Positions 30,955 through 38,733 of a stretch of 38,733 nt of DNA are shown here, one piece after another. The stretch is from Bradyrhizobium pachyrhizi. Lineage in GTDB: Bacteria; Pseudomonadota; Alphaproteobacteria; Rhizobiales; Xanthobacteraceae. A program made the position numbers and the translations under genes. Within the stretch, counting starts at the first letter, position 1. Every line of letters begins with the position of its first letter. The notes beneath the pieces are model-generated. The model made no database searches. It was given only the letters and a program-made list of their open reading frames with translations, and had not been told where the DNA came from. Location of the stretch: positions 28,581-67,313 of the forward strand of contig NZ_LFIQ01000117.1 in NCBI RefSeq assembly GCF_001189245.1, given 5' to 3'.

Positions 30955-32514
30955 CTAAGCAAGTTTTGGAAACGGGTCGGATGAGAGAACCGCGATCGCA
31001 GCGGCAGGCAGCGCGTCGGCTTCGACCAGCGATGCGGCCCGCGCAAGATCGTCGGCCATGTAGCGGTCGGCGGCGAGTGCCGGAACATGCGCGCGCAGCG
31101 CGGCGATGACCGCGGCGAGCGGCGCGCTGGTCGCATGCGGTGCGCGCAGCGTAATGCCCTGCGCCGCGACCAAAAGCTCGATGCCGAGGATGGTCGCGAG
31201 ATTGTCGGCCATGTCCGACAACCTGCGCGCGGCATACGCGGCCATCGAGACGTGGTCTTCCTGATTGGCGCTGGTCGGCGTGGAATCGATCGAGCACGGC
31301 ATCGCGCGCTGCTTGTTCTCGGCATAGAGCGCCGCGGCCGTCACCTCGGCGATCATGAAGCCGGAATTGATGCCGGGCTCCGGCGTCAGGAACGGCGGCA
31401 ACCCGAAGTTCAGCGCCGGGTCGACAAGGGTCGCGATCCGGCGCTCGCTGGTCGCACCGATCTCGGAGAGCGCCAGTGCGATCTGATCGGCAGCGAACGC
31501 CACCGGCTCGGCGTGGAAATTGCCGCCCGAGACGATCTCGCCGGTCTCGACCAGGACCAGCGGATTGTCGGTCACGGCATTGGCCTCGACGGTCAGTCCG
31601 CGCGCGGCTTGCGCGAGCAGGTCGAGCACGGCGCCCGCAACTTGCGGCTGGCAGCGCAAGCAATAAGGATCCTGCACGCGCTCGTCACCTTCGAGATGCG
31701 ATTGTCTGATGTCGCTGCCGTCGAGCAGCGCGGTCAGGGCCGCGGCCACAGCGATCTGCCCATCATGGCCGCGCAAGGATTGGATCTCGGGACGAAACGG
31801 CACCGTGGAGGCCATCGCCGCATCGACCGACAGCGCACCGGTCACCAGCGCGGCGCACGCCAGGCGATGCGCACGCAGCAGGCCGGAGATGGCGTAGGCG
31901 GTGGAAAACTGCGTGCCGTTGATCAGCGCCAGCCCCTCCTTGGGGCCGAGCGTCAACGGCGCAAGACCGGCAACCGCAAGCGCTTCGCGGCCCGGCACGA
32001 CTTTGCCATCATGGATTGCCTGCCCCTCCCCGATCATGACTGCGGTCATATGAGCGAGCGGCGCCAGGTCGCCGGAGGCACCGACCGAGCCCTGCTGCGG
32101 CACCAGCGGATAGACACCGCGCGCCAGCATGCCCTGCAACTGCTCGATCACCTCGCGGCGCACGCCGGACGCGCCGCGACCGAGCGAAATCACTTTCAAC
32201 GCCATCATCAAACGCACGATCGGCTCGGGCGTGTTCGGACCGACTCCGCAGCAATGCGACAGGATGAGGTTGCGCTGAAGCAGCGCGGTTTGATCAGGCG
32301 CGATGCGCGTCGATGCCAGCTTCCCGAAACCGGTATTGATGCCGTAGACGGGAATGTCGATCTGCGCCGCCTTCGCCACGATCTCCGCGGCCGCCTCGAC
32401 GCGCGGCCAGCACGACGGATCGAGCACGATGGACGCACCGTCAAGCACGCGCGCCAGGACGTCGAGGCCGACGGTTCCGGGCGTCACGACGACAGGCGCA
32501 TCCCGATCGCTCAT
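30955..32514 (-). CDS. hutH: Histidine ammonia-lyase
   Basis: A 519-residue histidase (EC 4.3.1.3) that removes ammonia from histidine to give urocanate. The MIO cofactor precursor A146-S147-G148 is present in VGASGDLAPLAHM, and the GINTGFGKLA segment (about 58-67) is family-typical. ATG 32514 overlaps the hutI stop (ATGA), so the long open frame upstream is not part of the gene. It is the middle gene of hutI-hutH-hutU. Confidence 0.97.
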   Translation of the reverse strand: MSDRDAPVVVTPGTVGLDVLARVLDGASIVLDPSCWPRVEAAAEIVAKAAQIDIPVYGINTGFGKLASTRIAPDQTALLQRNLILSHCCGVGPNTPEPIVRLMMALKVISLGRGASGVRREVIEQLQGMLARGVYPLVPQQGSVGASGDLAPLAHMTAVMIGEGQAIHDGKVVPGREALAVAGLAPLTLGPKEGLALINGTQFSTAYAISGLLRAHRLACAALVTGALSVDAAMASTVPFRPEIQSLRGHDGQIAVAAALTALLDGSDIRQSHLEGDERVQDPYCLRCQPQVAGAVLDLLAQAARGLTVEANAVTDNPLVLVETGEIVSGGNFHAEPVAFAADQIALALSEIGATSERRIATLVDPALNFGLPPFLTPEPGINSGFMIAEVTAAALYAENKQRAMPCSIDSTPTSANQEDHVSMAAYAARRLSDMADNLATILGIELLVAAQGITLRAPHATSAPLAAVIAALRAHVPALAADRYMADDLARAASLVEADALPAAAIAVLSSDPFPKLA

Positions 32515-33725
32515 TGTCCCCTCCACACCCGGCTGTGCAGCGGGTTGAAGCCGATGCGGTAAACCAGCTCGGCCGGACGCTCGATGTCCCAGATCGCCAG
32601 ATCGCACCACTTGCCGACCTCTAACGTACCGGTCTCGGCGAGCATGCCGAGCGCGCGCGCCCCTTCCCGAGTCACCCCTATGAGGCATTCGGCGACCGTC
32701 ATCCGGAACAACGTTGCACCCATGTTCATCGCCAGCAGCAGCGAGGTGAGCGGCGAGCTGCCCGGATTGCAATCGGTCGCAAGCGCCATGTTCACACCGT
32801 GGCTACGAAACAGCTCGACCGACGGCTTGTGCGTCTCACGAATGAAATAGAACGCGCCGGGCAGCAGGACCGCCACGGTGCCGGCCTTCGCCATCGCCAC
32901 GACGCCAGCTTCGTCGGTGTGCTCGAGATGATCGGCTGAGAGCGCCGAGAATTTTGCGGCCAGCGCCGCGCCGCCGAGATTGGACAGCTGATCCGCATGC
33001 AGCTTGACGGGCAGTCCGAGCGCACGCGCCGCCTCGAACACCCGTGCCGTCTGCTCTCCGGAAAACGCGATCCCCTCCATGAACCCGTCGACGGCATCGG
33101 CAAGGCCGGCCTTGGCCACGGCCGGCAGCATCTCGTTGCAGACCAGATCGATGTAACCGTCCTTGTCGCCATTGGCCTCTGGCGGCAGCGCATGCGCTCC
33201 GAGAAACGACGTGCGGATCGCGACCTGCCGCAGGCGGGCGAGGCTGCGTGCCGCCGCCAGCTGCCGCATCTCGGTCTCGGCATTGAGGCCATAGCCGGAC
33301 TTGATCTCGACGGTGGTTGCACCCTCGCCGATCAGCGCATCGAGCCGCGGCAGCGCACCGGCGACGAGCTCCGCCTCGGTCGCCTTGCGCGTCGCCGCGA
33401 CGGTCGAGACGATGCCGCCGCCGGCGCGCGCGATCTCCTCATAGCTCGCGCCTTTCAGGCGCAGCTCGAACTCGTGCGCGCGATTGCCGCCGAAGACGAG
33501 ATGGGTGTGGCAATCGACCAGTCCGGGCGTGATCCAGCGGCCGCCGCAATCGGTCAGTTCAACAGCGTCCGCATCCCCGGGAAAATCCGACTGCATGTCG
33601 GCATAGACGATGCGGCCGTCGCGCGCCGCGATCAGGCCCCGCTCGATCTCGCCGAGATCAGTGCGGTCGCTGCGCATCGTGGCGAGCCGGGCGTTGTGCC
33701 AGATACGGTCGAAGCGCTCTGCCAT
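32511..33725 (-). CDS. hutI: Imidazolonepropionase
   Basis: A 404-residue amidohydrolase-fold enzyme (EC 3.5.2.7) that opens imidazolonepropionate to N-formimino-glutamate. Metal-binding His73 and His75 are in DCHTHLVFGG. Further histidine motifs (KLHADQLSN, SADHLEHTD) and the ATDCNPGSSP segment match HutI. It is the first gene of the minus-strand hut operon; its ATG is about 41 bp from the centre of the hut palindrome. Confidence 0.97.
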   Translation of the reverse strand: MAERFDRIWHNARLATMRSDRTDLGEIERGLIAARDGRIVYADMQSDFPGDADAVELTDCGGRWITPGLVDCHTHLVFGGNRAHEFELRLKGASYEEIARAGGGIVSTVAATRKATEAELVAGALPRLDALIGEGATTVEIKSGYGLNAETEMRQLAAARSLARLRQVAIRTSFLGAHALPPEANGDKDGYIDLVCNEMLPAVAKAGLADAVDGFMEGIAFSGEQTARVFEAARALGLPVKLHADQLSNLGGAALAAKFSALSADHLEHTDEAGVVAMAKAGTVAVLLPGAFYFIRETHKPSVELFRSHGVNMALATDCNPGSSPLTSLLLAMNMGATLFRMTVAECLIGVTREGARALGMLAETGTLEVGKWCDLAIWDIERPAELVYRIGFNPLHSRVWRGQ

Positions 33726-33756
33726 GCGATCGTCCCCTCGATGTGGGATGCTTGAC

Positions 33757-33776
33757 TTATATGTCTAGACATATAA
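33757..33776. promoter_or_regulatory. 20-bp perfect palindrome, probable HutC operator with overlapping -10 element
   Basis: A perfect palindrome with half-site TTATATGTCT lies between divergent hutI and hutF, nearly equidistant from both starts. A TATAAT hexamer (33772-33777) overlaps its right arm for hutF transcription, and a TATAAG overlaps the left arm on the other strand, so binding would block both promoters. A TTGACT at 33752 is present, but the 14-bp spacing to TATAAT is short. A GntR-family hutC gene is in the hutF operon, and HutC-type repressors bind AT-rich TGTnnnnACA-like palindromes. Confidence 0.85.
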
Positions 33777-33810
33777 TCGTGTCCGGGTTCTGTCCAGCCG
33801 GCGTGGAAAA

Positions 33811-35169
33811 ATGACACGACTGCATTTCGCATTCGCGCTGCTGCCTTCGGGCTGGGCCAATGACGTGCAGGTCGTCGTTGTCGATGGCGCGATCGCCTCG
33901 GTGACTCCGGGCGTTGCGCCTAGCGCCGGCGACGAACGTCACCAAATGGCGGTTCCAGGATTGGCGAGCCTGCACAGCCACGCATTTCAGCGCGGCATGG
34001 CCGGTCTTGCCGAACTGCGCGGCGACACGACCGATACGTTCTGGACCTGGCGCGAGACGATGTATCGCTTCGCGCTGACCATGACGCCGGACGACGTCGC
34101 CGCCGTCGCCACCCTGCTCTATGTCGAGATGCTCGAGAGGGGTTTTACTCGTGTCGGCGAGTTTCACTATCTGCATCACGATCGGGACGGCGCGCCTTAC
34201 GCCAACCTCGCCGAGATGGCCGTGCGCATTGCTGAGGCCGCCGGCGCCTCCGGCATCGGGCTCACGCTGCTGCCGAGTCTCTATGCCCACAGCACGTTCG
34301 GCGGCGCGGCACCGCATGCCGGGCAGCGCCGCTTCATCTGTTCGGTCGATCAGTTCGCCGCGCTGATGACCGCCTCGCGCGAGGCTATCCGAGATCTACC
34401 CGGCGCCAACCTCGGCATCGCTCCGCATAGCCTGCGCGCCGTGGCGCCGGATGAGCTGGCGGCGATCATCCCGCTGGCCGGGGCGGATCCGATCCACATC
34501 CACGCCGCCGAACAGGTGCGCGAGGTGGAGGATTGCTTCGCCTGGTCGGGACAGCGACCGGTGCAATGGCTGCTCGACCATGCGCCCGTCGATCAGCGCT
34601 GGTGCCTGATTCACGCGACTCACATGACGGAGCAGGAAGTCACAGCGCTCGCCCGCAGCGGCGCGGTTGCTGGCCTTTGCCCCGTCACCGAAGCAAGCCT
34701 CGGCGATGGCATCTTTTCGGCGCGCGAATTCCTCGCCGCGGGCGGCCGGTTCGGCATCGGAACCGATTCCAATGTGCTGGTCGGCGTCGCCGACGAGCTG
34801 CGCCAGCTAGAATACGGTCAGCGGCTGAAACACCGCGAGCGCAATGTGCTCTCGGGGCGTCCGGGCACATCCACCGGCCGTGCCCTGTTCGACCAGGCAC
34901 TGGCTGGCGGCGCGCAAGCTCTGGCACAGACCAAGGCCGGGCTCGCGCCCGGCGCGCGCGCCGACATCGTCAGCCTCGACACCGCGCATCCGTCCCTCGC
35001 GGGACGGTCGGGCGATGCGGTTCTCGATGGCTGGCTGTTTGCAACCGGCAGCGACGCGATCGACTGCGTCTGGGCCGGCGGCGACAAGGTGGTCGCAGGC
35101 GGCCGGCACCGGCTGCGCGACAAGGCGCGCGAGCAGTTCAATGCCAGCGTGCGGAGGCTCGTCGCATGA
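33811..35169 (+). CDS. hutF: Formimidoylglutamate deiminase
   Basis: A 452-residue amidohydrolase (EC 3.5.3.13) that converts N-formimino-glutamate to N-formyl-glutamate plus ammonia. Metal-binding H55-S-H57 is in LASLHSHAFQRGMAG, and family segments TFWTWRETMYRFA and IGTDSNV are present. It implies the five-step hut route, which needs the deformylase HutG afterwards; no hutG is in the window. It is divergent from hutI and overlaps hutC by ATGA. Confidence 0.95.
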   Translation: MTRLHFAFALLPSGWANDVQVVVVDGAIASVTPGVAPSAGDERHQMAVPGLASLHSHAFQRGMAGLAELRGDTTDTFWTWRETMYRFALTMTPDDVAAVATLLYVEMLERGFTRVGEFHYLHHDRDGAPYANLAEMAVRIAEAAGASGIGLTLLPSLYAHSTFGGAAPHAGQRRFICSVDQFAALMTASREAIRDLPGANLGIAPHSLRAVAPDELAAIIPLAGADPIHIHAAEQVREVEDCFAWSGQRPVQWLLDHAPVDQRWCLIHATHMTEQEVTALARSGAVAGLCPVTEASLGDGIFSAREFLAAGGRFGIGTDSNVLVGVADELRQLEYGQRLKHRERNVLSGRPGTSTGRALFDQALAGGAQALAQTKAGLAPGARADIVSLDTAHPSLAGRSGDAVLDGWLFATGSDAIDCVWAGGDKVVAGGRHRLRDKAREQFNASVRRLVA

Positions 35170-35909
35170 GTCTCGCCTCCGACCAGCCCAAATCGAATGC
35201 AGCCGGCAAGCCGACGCTTTACAAGCGGATCCGGCTCGACATCGAGACGCGGATCCTGACCGGCGAATGGCCCCCCGGGCATCGCATCCCGTTCGAGCAC
35301 CAGCTGATGGCGCGCTATCGCTGCTCGCGCATGACGGTGAACAAGGCGCTGTCGGAACTGGCGCAGGCCGATTTGATCGAGCGGCGGCGCCGTGCCGGCA
35401 CCTTCGTGCGCCGTCCGCAGCATCTGTCGGCGGTGCTCAAGATCGCCGACATCCGCGCCGAGATCACCGCGCTCGGCCGCAGCTACGGCTATCAGCTGAT
35501 CGAATGCCAGCGCCGTACCGCGACATCGGCCGATCGCGCCCGGCTCGGCGTCAGCACGGCCGGCAAGGTGGTCGCGATCGCCTGCCGGCACAGCGCCGAC
35601 AACGTGCCGTTCGCCGTCGAGGACAGGCTGATCGATCTCTCCACGGTCCCGGAGGCTGCCGACGCGGACTTCGCCCGCGAACCGCCGGGATCATGGCTGC
35701 TGCATCACGTGCCGTGGACCGAAGCCGAGCATACCATCAGCGCCGTCGTCGCCGACGACCGCACGGCAAAGGAGCTCGACATCGCGGTCGGCGCGCCCTG
35801 CCTCGTGATCGACCGCTACACCTGGCGCAGCGCACGCACGGTGACGGCGGTGCGGCTGCATTATCCAGGCGAGACGCACCGCCTGGTGGCTCGCTTCAAG
35901 GGAGGCTGA
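35166..35909 (+). CDS. hutC: HutC, GntR-family histidine-utilisation repressor
   Basis: A 247-residue GntR/HutC regulator: an N-terminal winged helix (about residues 15-85, with IPFEHQLMARYRCSRMTVNKALSEL cited in parts as EHQLMARY and SRMTVNKAL) and a C-terminal UTRA ligand domain (about 95-240). HutC normally binds urocanate as inducer. ATG 35166 overlaps the hutF stop. The palindrome at 33757-33776 is the likely operator, making this an autoregulated repressor of both hut transcripts. Confidence 0.93.
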   Translation: MSLASDQPKSNAAGKPTLYKRIRLDIETRILTGEWPPGHRIPFEHQLMARYRCSRMTVNKALSELAQADLIERRRRAGTFVRRPQHLSAVLKIADIRAEITALGRSYGYQLIECQRRTATSADRARLGVSTAGKVVAIACRHSADNVPFAVEDRLIDLSTVPEAADADFAREPPGSWLLHHVPWTEAEHTISAVVADDRTAKELDIAVGAPCLVIDRYTWRSARTVTAVRLHYPGETHRLVARFKGG

Positions 35910-36041
35910 GGACGCCTTGCGCGGCATATTTCATGCAATGCATCATGGGCCATCGTCCGCCGACATGCTTCATGCGGCACCGCCGCGACTGACGTGAAGA
36001 CATCAACTGGGTTCAATCCATCGTTCAAGGGGTCGACAATC

Positions 36042-36986
36042 ATGCGTTCCTTCAAGCTATTGCCCGCAATCGCAGTGTTGCTCGCGTCCACCGCCGCGTT
36101 CGCGGATGACGTCAAGGTCGGCGTCGGCATCTCCGGATGGACCGGCTTCGCGCCGCTGACGCTCGCCAAGGAGGCCGGCATCTTCAAGAAGAACGGCCTC
36201 GACGTGACCCTGAAGAAGATCCCGCAGAAGGACCGCCATCTCGCGATTGCGTCGGGCGACATCCAGTGTGCGGCGACGACGGTCGAGACCTGGATCTCCT
36301 GGAACGCCAATGGCGTCGCGACCAAGCAGATCTTCCAGCTCGACAAGAGCTATGGCGCCGACGGCATGGCCGTGCGCAACGACATCGCCGCGATCAAGGA
36401 CCTGAAGGGCAAGACCGTCGCGGCTTCGGCGCCGGGTACCTCGCCCTATTTCGCGCTGGCGTGGATGCTGAAGAAGAACGGCCTCACGGTGAAAGACGTC
36501 ACCGTGGTGAATCTGGAGCCCGCAGCCGCGGCGCAGGCCTTCGTCTCCGGCCAGAACGATGCCGCGATGACGTACGAGCCTTATCTGTCAACGGTGCGCG
36601 CCGCTCCCGACAAGGGCAAGATCATCGCGACCACACTCGACTACCCGATCGTGATGGATACCTTCGGCTGCACGCCGAAATTCCTGACCGACAATCCGAA
36701 AGCGGCACAGGCGCTTGCCAACAGCTATTTCGAGGCGCTCGACATGATCGCCAAGGACCAGGCCAAGTCCTACGAGATCATGGGCGCTGACGTGAAGCAG
36801 AGCGGCGAGCAGTTCGGCAACTCGGCAAAGTATCTGCGCTGGCAGGACAAGGCCGCCAACCAGAAATTCTTCGCCGGCGACTTCCTCACCTTCAACAAGG
36901 ACGCTGCCGAGCTGCTGCTCGAGGTCGGCATCATCAAGGCCGCGCCGAAGGTCGAGGACATCTACGACGCCAGCTTCATCAAGTAA
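36042..36986 (+). CDS. ABC transporter substrate-binding protein, NitT/TauT family
   Basis: A 314-residue periplasmic binding protein with a Sec signal (hydrophobic core LLPAIAVLLAS, cleavage near AFA-DD). The mature part, VKVGVGISGWTGFAPLTLAKEAGIF (cited in parts: VGVGISGW, PLTLAKEAGIF), is typical of SsuA/TauA/ThiY relatives. ATG 36042 follows AAGGGG at about nine bases. It lies 132 bp after hutC and before permease and ATPase genes on the same strand. Its ligand is unknown; adjacency to hutF-hutC suggests histidine, urocanate or a related imidazole rather than a sulfonate. Confidence 0.88.
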   Translation: MRSFKLLPAIAVLLASTAAFADDVKVGVGISGWTGFAPLTLAKEAGIFKKNGLDVTLKKIPQKDRHLAIASGDIQCAATTVETWISWNANGVATKQIFQLDKSYGADGMAVRNDIAAIKDLKGKTVAASAPGTSPYFALAWMLKKNGLTVKDVTVVNLEPAAAAQAFVSGQNDAAMTYEPYLSTVRAAPDKGKIIATTLDYPIVMDTFGCTPKFLTDNPKAAQALANSYFEALDMIAKDQAKSYEIMGADVKQSGEQFGNSAKYLRWQDKAANQKFFAGDFLTFNKDAAELLLEVGIIKAAPKVEDIYDASFIK

Positions 36987-37004
36987 CGCAGCAACCATTT
37001 CGGC

Positions 37005-37037
37005 CGGTCCCGCCTCGCTACACAGCGGGCGGGACCG
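37005..37037 (+). other. Strong two-part hairpin between binding-protein and permease genes
   Basis: CGGTCCCGCC pairs perfectly with GGCGGGACCG; inside, after one bulged T, CGCT pairs with AGCG around an ACAC loop. It fills the 79-bp gap between the NitT/TauT binding-protein gene and its permease gene. No T-run follows. It probably stabilises the binding-protein mRNA or attenuates permease expression. Confidence 0.65.
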
Positions 37038-37065
37038 CCGCATAAGATACGCCCGGATCATTTTG

Positions 37066-37839
37066 ATGCGTCCTCTCGAGCCCACGACATCGAAGCAGCG
37101 CGTGGCCTATGGCCTCGCCTTCTTCGTGCTGTTCGTCGCCCTCTGGTCCTGGGCGACGTTCGGCGGCCACGTGTCCAAGACCTTCCTCGCCAACCCGCTG
37201 ACCATGGTACAGGAGGGCTATGAGCTGCTCGCCAAGCAGGGCTTTCTGTTCGACATCGGGATGACGATCTGGCGCGTGATCGGCGGGTTTGTACTTGCTG
37301 CGGTCATCGCGGTGCCGCTCGGCGTTTTGATGGGAGCCTACAAGCCGATCGAGGCCTTTCTCGAGCCGTTTGTGTCCTTTGCGCGCTATCTGCCGGCATC
37401 GGCCTTCATCCCGCTGCTGATCCTGTGGGCGGGCATCGGTGAGTTGCAGAAGCTGCTGGTGATCTTCATCGGCGCGGTGTTTCAGATCATCCTGATGGTC
37501 GCCGTCACCGTCGGTGCCACAAGGCGCGACCTGGTGGAGGCCGCCTACACGCTCGGCGCCCGCGACCGCGGCATCATCCGCCGCGTGCTGCTGCCCTCCG
37601 CCGCGCCCGAGATCGCTGAAATCCTCAGGCTGGTGCTGGGCTGGGCCTGGACCTACGTCATCGTCGCCGAATTGATCGGCTCATCCTCGGGCATCGGGCA
37701 CATGATCACCGACAGCCAGGCGCTGCTCAACACTGGCCAGATCATCTTCGGCATCATCGTGATCGGGCTGATCGGCCTGATCTCCGATTTCCTGTTCAAG
37801 GCCTTCAATGCCTGGCTGTTCCCGTGGAAGCTCGCATGA
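37066..37839 (+). CDS. ABC transporter permease, NitT/TauT (TauC/SsuC) family
   Basis: A 257-residue permease with about six membrane segments. The cytoplasmic coupling motif (EAA loop) is VEAAYTLGARDRGIIRRVLLP. ATG 37066 is used rather than the in-frame TTG one codon earlier. Its stop overlaps the ATPase start (ATGA). It forms a homodimeric channel in this family and serves the binding protein at 36042-36986. Confidence 0.92.
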   Translation: MRPLEPTTSKQRVAYGLAFFVLFVALWSWATFGGHVSKTFLANPLTMVQEGYELLAKQGFLFDIGMTIWRVIGGFVLAAVIAVPLGVLMGAYKPIEAFLEPFVSFARYLPASAFIPLLILWAGIGELQKLLVIFIGAVFQIILMVAVTVGATRRDLVEAAYTLGARDRGIIRRVLLPSAAPEIAEILRLVLGWAWTYVIVAELIGSSSGIGHMITDSQALLNTGQIIFGIIVIGLIGLISDFLFKAFNAWLFPWKLA

Positions 37840-38621
37840 CCGCGCTCAGGATCGATCAGGTCTCGCGAACCTTCCCCGCCCGCGCCGGCAACGTGCCGAC
37901 GAGAGCGCTCGAGCCGACCACGCTCGACGTCGGCGACAACGACTTCGTCACCATCCTCGGCCCCTCCGGATGTGGAAAGTCCACTTTGCTCCGGATCATC
38001 GCCGGGCTCGACCGGCCGACCAGCGGACGGGTCACGCTCGACGGGCGCGAGGTCACCGGCCCCGGCGCCGATCGCGGCATGGTGTTTCAGTCCTACACAT
38101 TGTTTCCGTGGCTGACGGTGCGGGAGAATATCGCCTTCGGCCTGCGCGAGCGCGGCGTTGCGCAAGCCGAGCGCCATGACATCGCCGACGCCTTCATTCG
38201 CCGGGTCGGGCTGTCGGGTTTCGAAAATCACTGGCCCAAGCAGCTGTCGGGCGGCATGCAGCAGCGCACCGCGATCGCCCGCGCGCTGGCCAACGATCCG
38301 AAGATCCTGCTGCTCGACGAGCCGTTCGGCGCGCTGGACAACCAGACGCGCGCGCTGATGCAGGAGATGCTGCTGGGGATCTGGGAGCGCGACCAGAAGA
38401 CGGTGCTGTTCGTCACCCACGACATCGAGGAGGCGATCTTCCTCGGCAGCCGCGTCATCGTCATGAGCGCGCGCCCCGGCCGCATCAAGGCCGAGATCGC
38501 GGTCGACCTGCCGCATCCCCGCTCCTACAAGATCAAGACCACGCCCGAATTCGTCGCGTTGAAGGAACGGCTGGTCGAAGAAATCCGCACCGAGGCCCTC
38601 AAGGTCGCCGAACAGGCCTAA
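37836..38621 (+). CDS. ABC transporter ATP-binding protein, NitT/TauT (TauB/SsuB) family
   Basis: A 261-residue ATPase: Walker A GPSGCGKS, signature LSGGMQQRTAIARAL, Walker B ILLLDEPFGALD and switch His in FVTHDIEEA. ATG 37836 overlaps the permease stop; the GTG at 37824 is inside the permease gene. The coding sequence ends with tandem stop codons (TAATGA). Last gene of the presumed hutF-hutC-importer series; a hairpin repeat follows. Confidence 0.94.
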   Translation: MTALRIDQVSRTFPARAGNVPTRALEPTTLDVGDNDFVTILGPSGCGKSTLLRIIAGLDRPTSGRVTLDGREVTGPGADRGMVFQSYTLFPWLTVRENIAFGLRERGVAQAERHDIADAFIRRVGLSGFENHWPKQLSGGMQQRTAIARALANDPKILLLDEPFGALDNQTRALMQEMLLGIWERDQKTVLFVTHDIEEAIFLGSRVIVMSARPGRIKAEIAVDLPHPRSYKIKTTPEFVALKERLVEEIRTEALKVAEQA

Positions 38622-38631
38622 TGATCAGCCA

Positions 38632-38733
38632 CGCTCTAGAGCCTTTCCCGTTCCGATTGAATCGGAACGGGACTCTAGACTCTTGTTTTGACGCGTTTTC
38701 TTAACGCGAACCGGTATCCACTTCGCTCGAAAA
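38632..38733. repeat. Interspersed hairpin repeat of Bradyrhizobium type (runs to or past the window edge)
   Basis: A nested inverted repeat: TCTAGAG (38635-38641) pairs with CTCTAGA (38673-38679), enclosing CCCGTTCCGA and TCGGAACGGG (38647-38671) with a TTGAA loop. A second foldback, CGCGTT/AACGCG, follows in the T-rich stretch, then the AACCGGTATCCACTTCGCTC tail. I recognise this arrangement as a common intergenic repeat in Bradyrhizobium and Rhodopseudomonas relatives. It may also act as a transcription terminator for the importer operon. The right edge is not seen. Confidence 0.7.

Noticed and set aside
29197..30984. 595-codon plus-strand frame opposite hutU
   Set aside because: hutU is unmistakable on the minus strand; the opposite frame is a shadow.
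37005..37037. Rho-independent terminator inside the importer operon
   Set aside because: The stem is strong, but no T-run follows in the direction of transcription.

Overview
The window reads as chromosomal DNA of a Bradyrhizobium-type alphaproteobacterium. The evidence is high G+C, dense operons with ATGA overlaps, alphaproteobacterial protein types, and an interspersed hairpin repeat at the right edge (38632-38733) that I recognise from Bradyrhizobium/Rhodopseudomonas-like genomes. No rRNA, tRNA, IS element, phage gene or CRISPR array is visible.

Layout. (1) 38-3761: a LuxR-type regulator (minus) divergent from a NylB-like amide hydrolase and an orphan peptide-type binding protein (plus). 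(2) 3768-13233, minus strand, operon A: amidase, formamidase, a five-gene UrtABCDE/LivKHMGF-like ABC importer, an SDR dehydrogenase and a second, paralogous amidase. (3) 13657-15404, plus strand: an AmiC/AmiR sensor-antiterminator pair divergent from operon A. (4) 15414-28892, minus strand, operon B: a second amiC-amiR pair, a second five-gene ABC importer, aliphatic amidase amiE, an NCS1 (CodB-like) permease, a MetX-like alpha/beta hydrolase, and a MoxR-type AAA+ ATPase with a VWA partner. (5) 29269-35909: histidine degradation, hutU-hutH-hutI (minus) divergent from hutF-hutC (plus) around a 20-bp perfect palindrome. (6) 36042-38621: a NitT/TauT-type ABC importer that probably belongs to the hut group.

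How it works together. Regions 1-4 form a roughly 28-kb amide-scavenging island. Importers bring small amides into the cell. Amidases of four unrelated families (amidase-signature, FmdA, nitrilase-type AmiE, NylB-like serine hydrolase) release ammonia and acids or amino acids. The two AmiC/AmiR pairs sense amides in the cytoplasm. Each ABC operon begins with an intrinsic terminator in its leader: 26994-27046 before operon B's importer, preceded by two tandem six-base-loop hairpins, and 13341-13387 before operon A. This is the arrangement expected for ANTAR-controlled antitermination. In operon B the sensor genes lie upstream of the terminator and the transporter and amidase lie downstream.

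The most novel-looking points are the duplicated and rewired AmiC/AmiR antitermination circuits, the apparent co-variation of sensor and importer binding pockets, a MoxR/VWA pair with no known client inside an amidase operon, and stable hairpins at all three binding-protein/permease junctions. Functions come from motif recognition and remembered family sequences; no database search was run.
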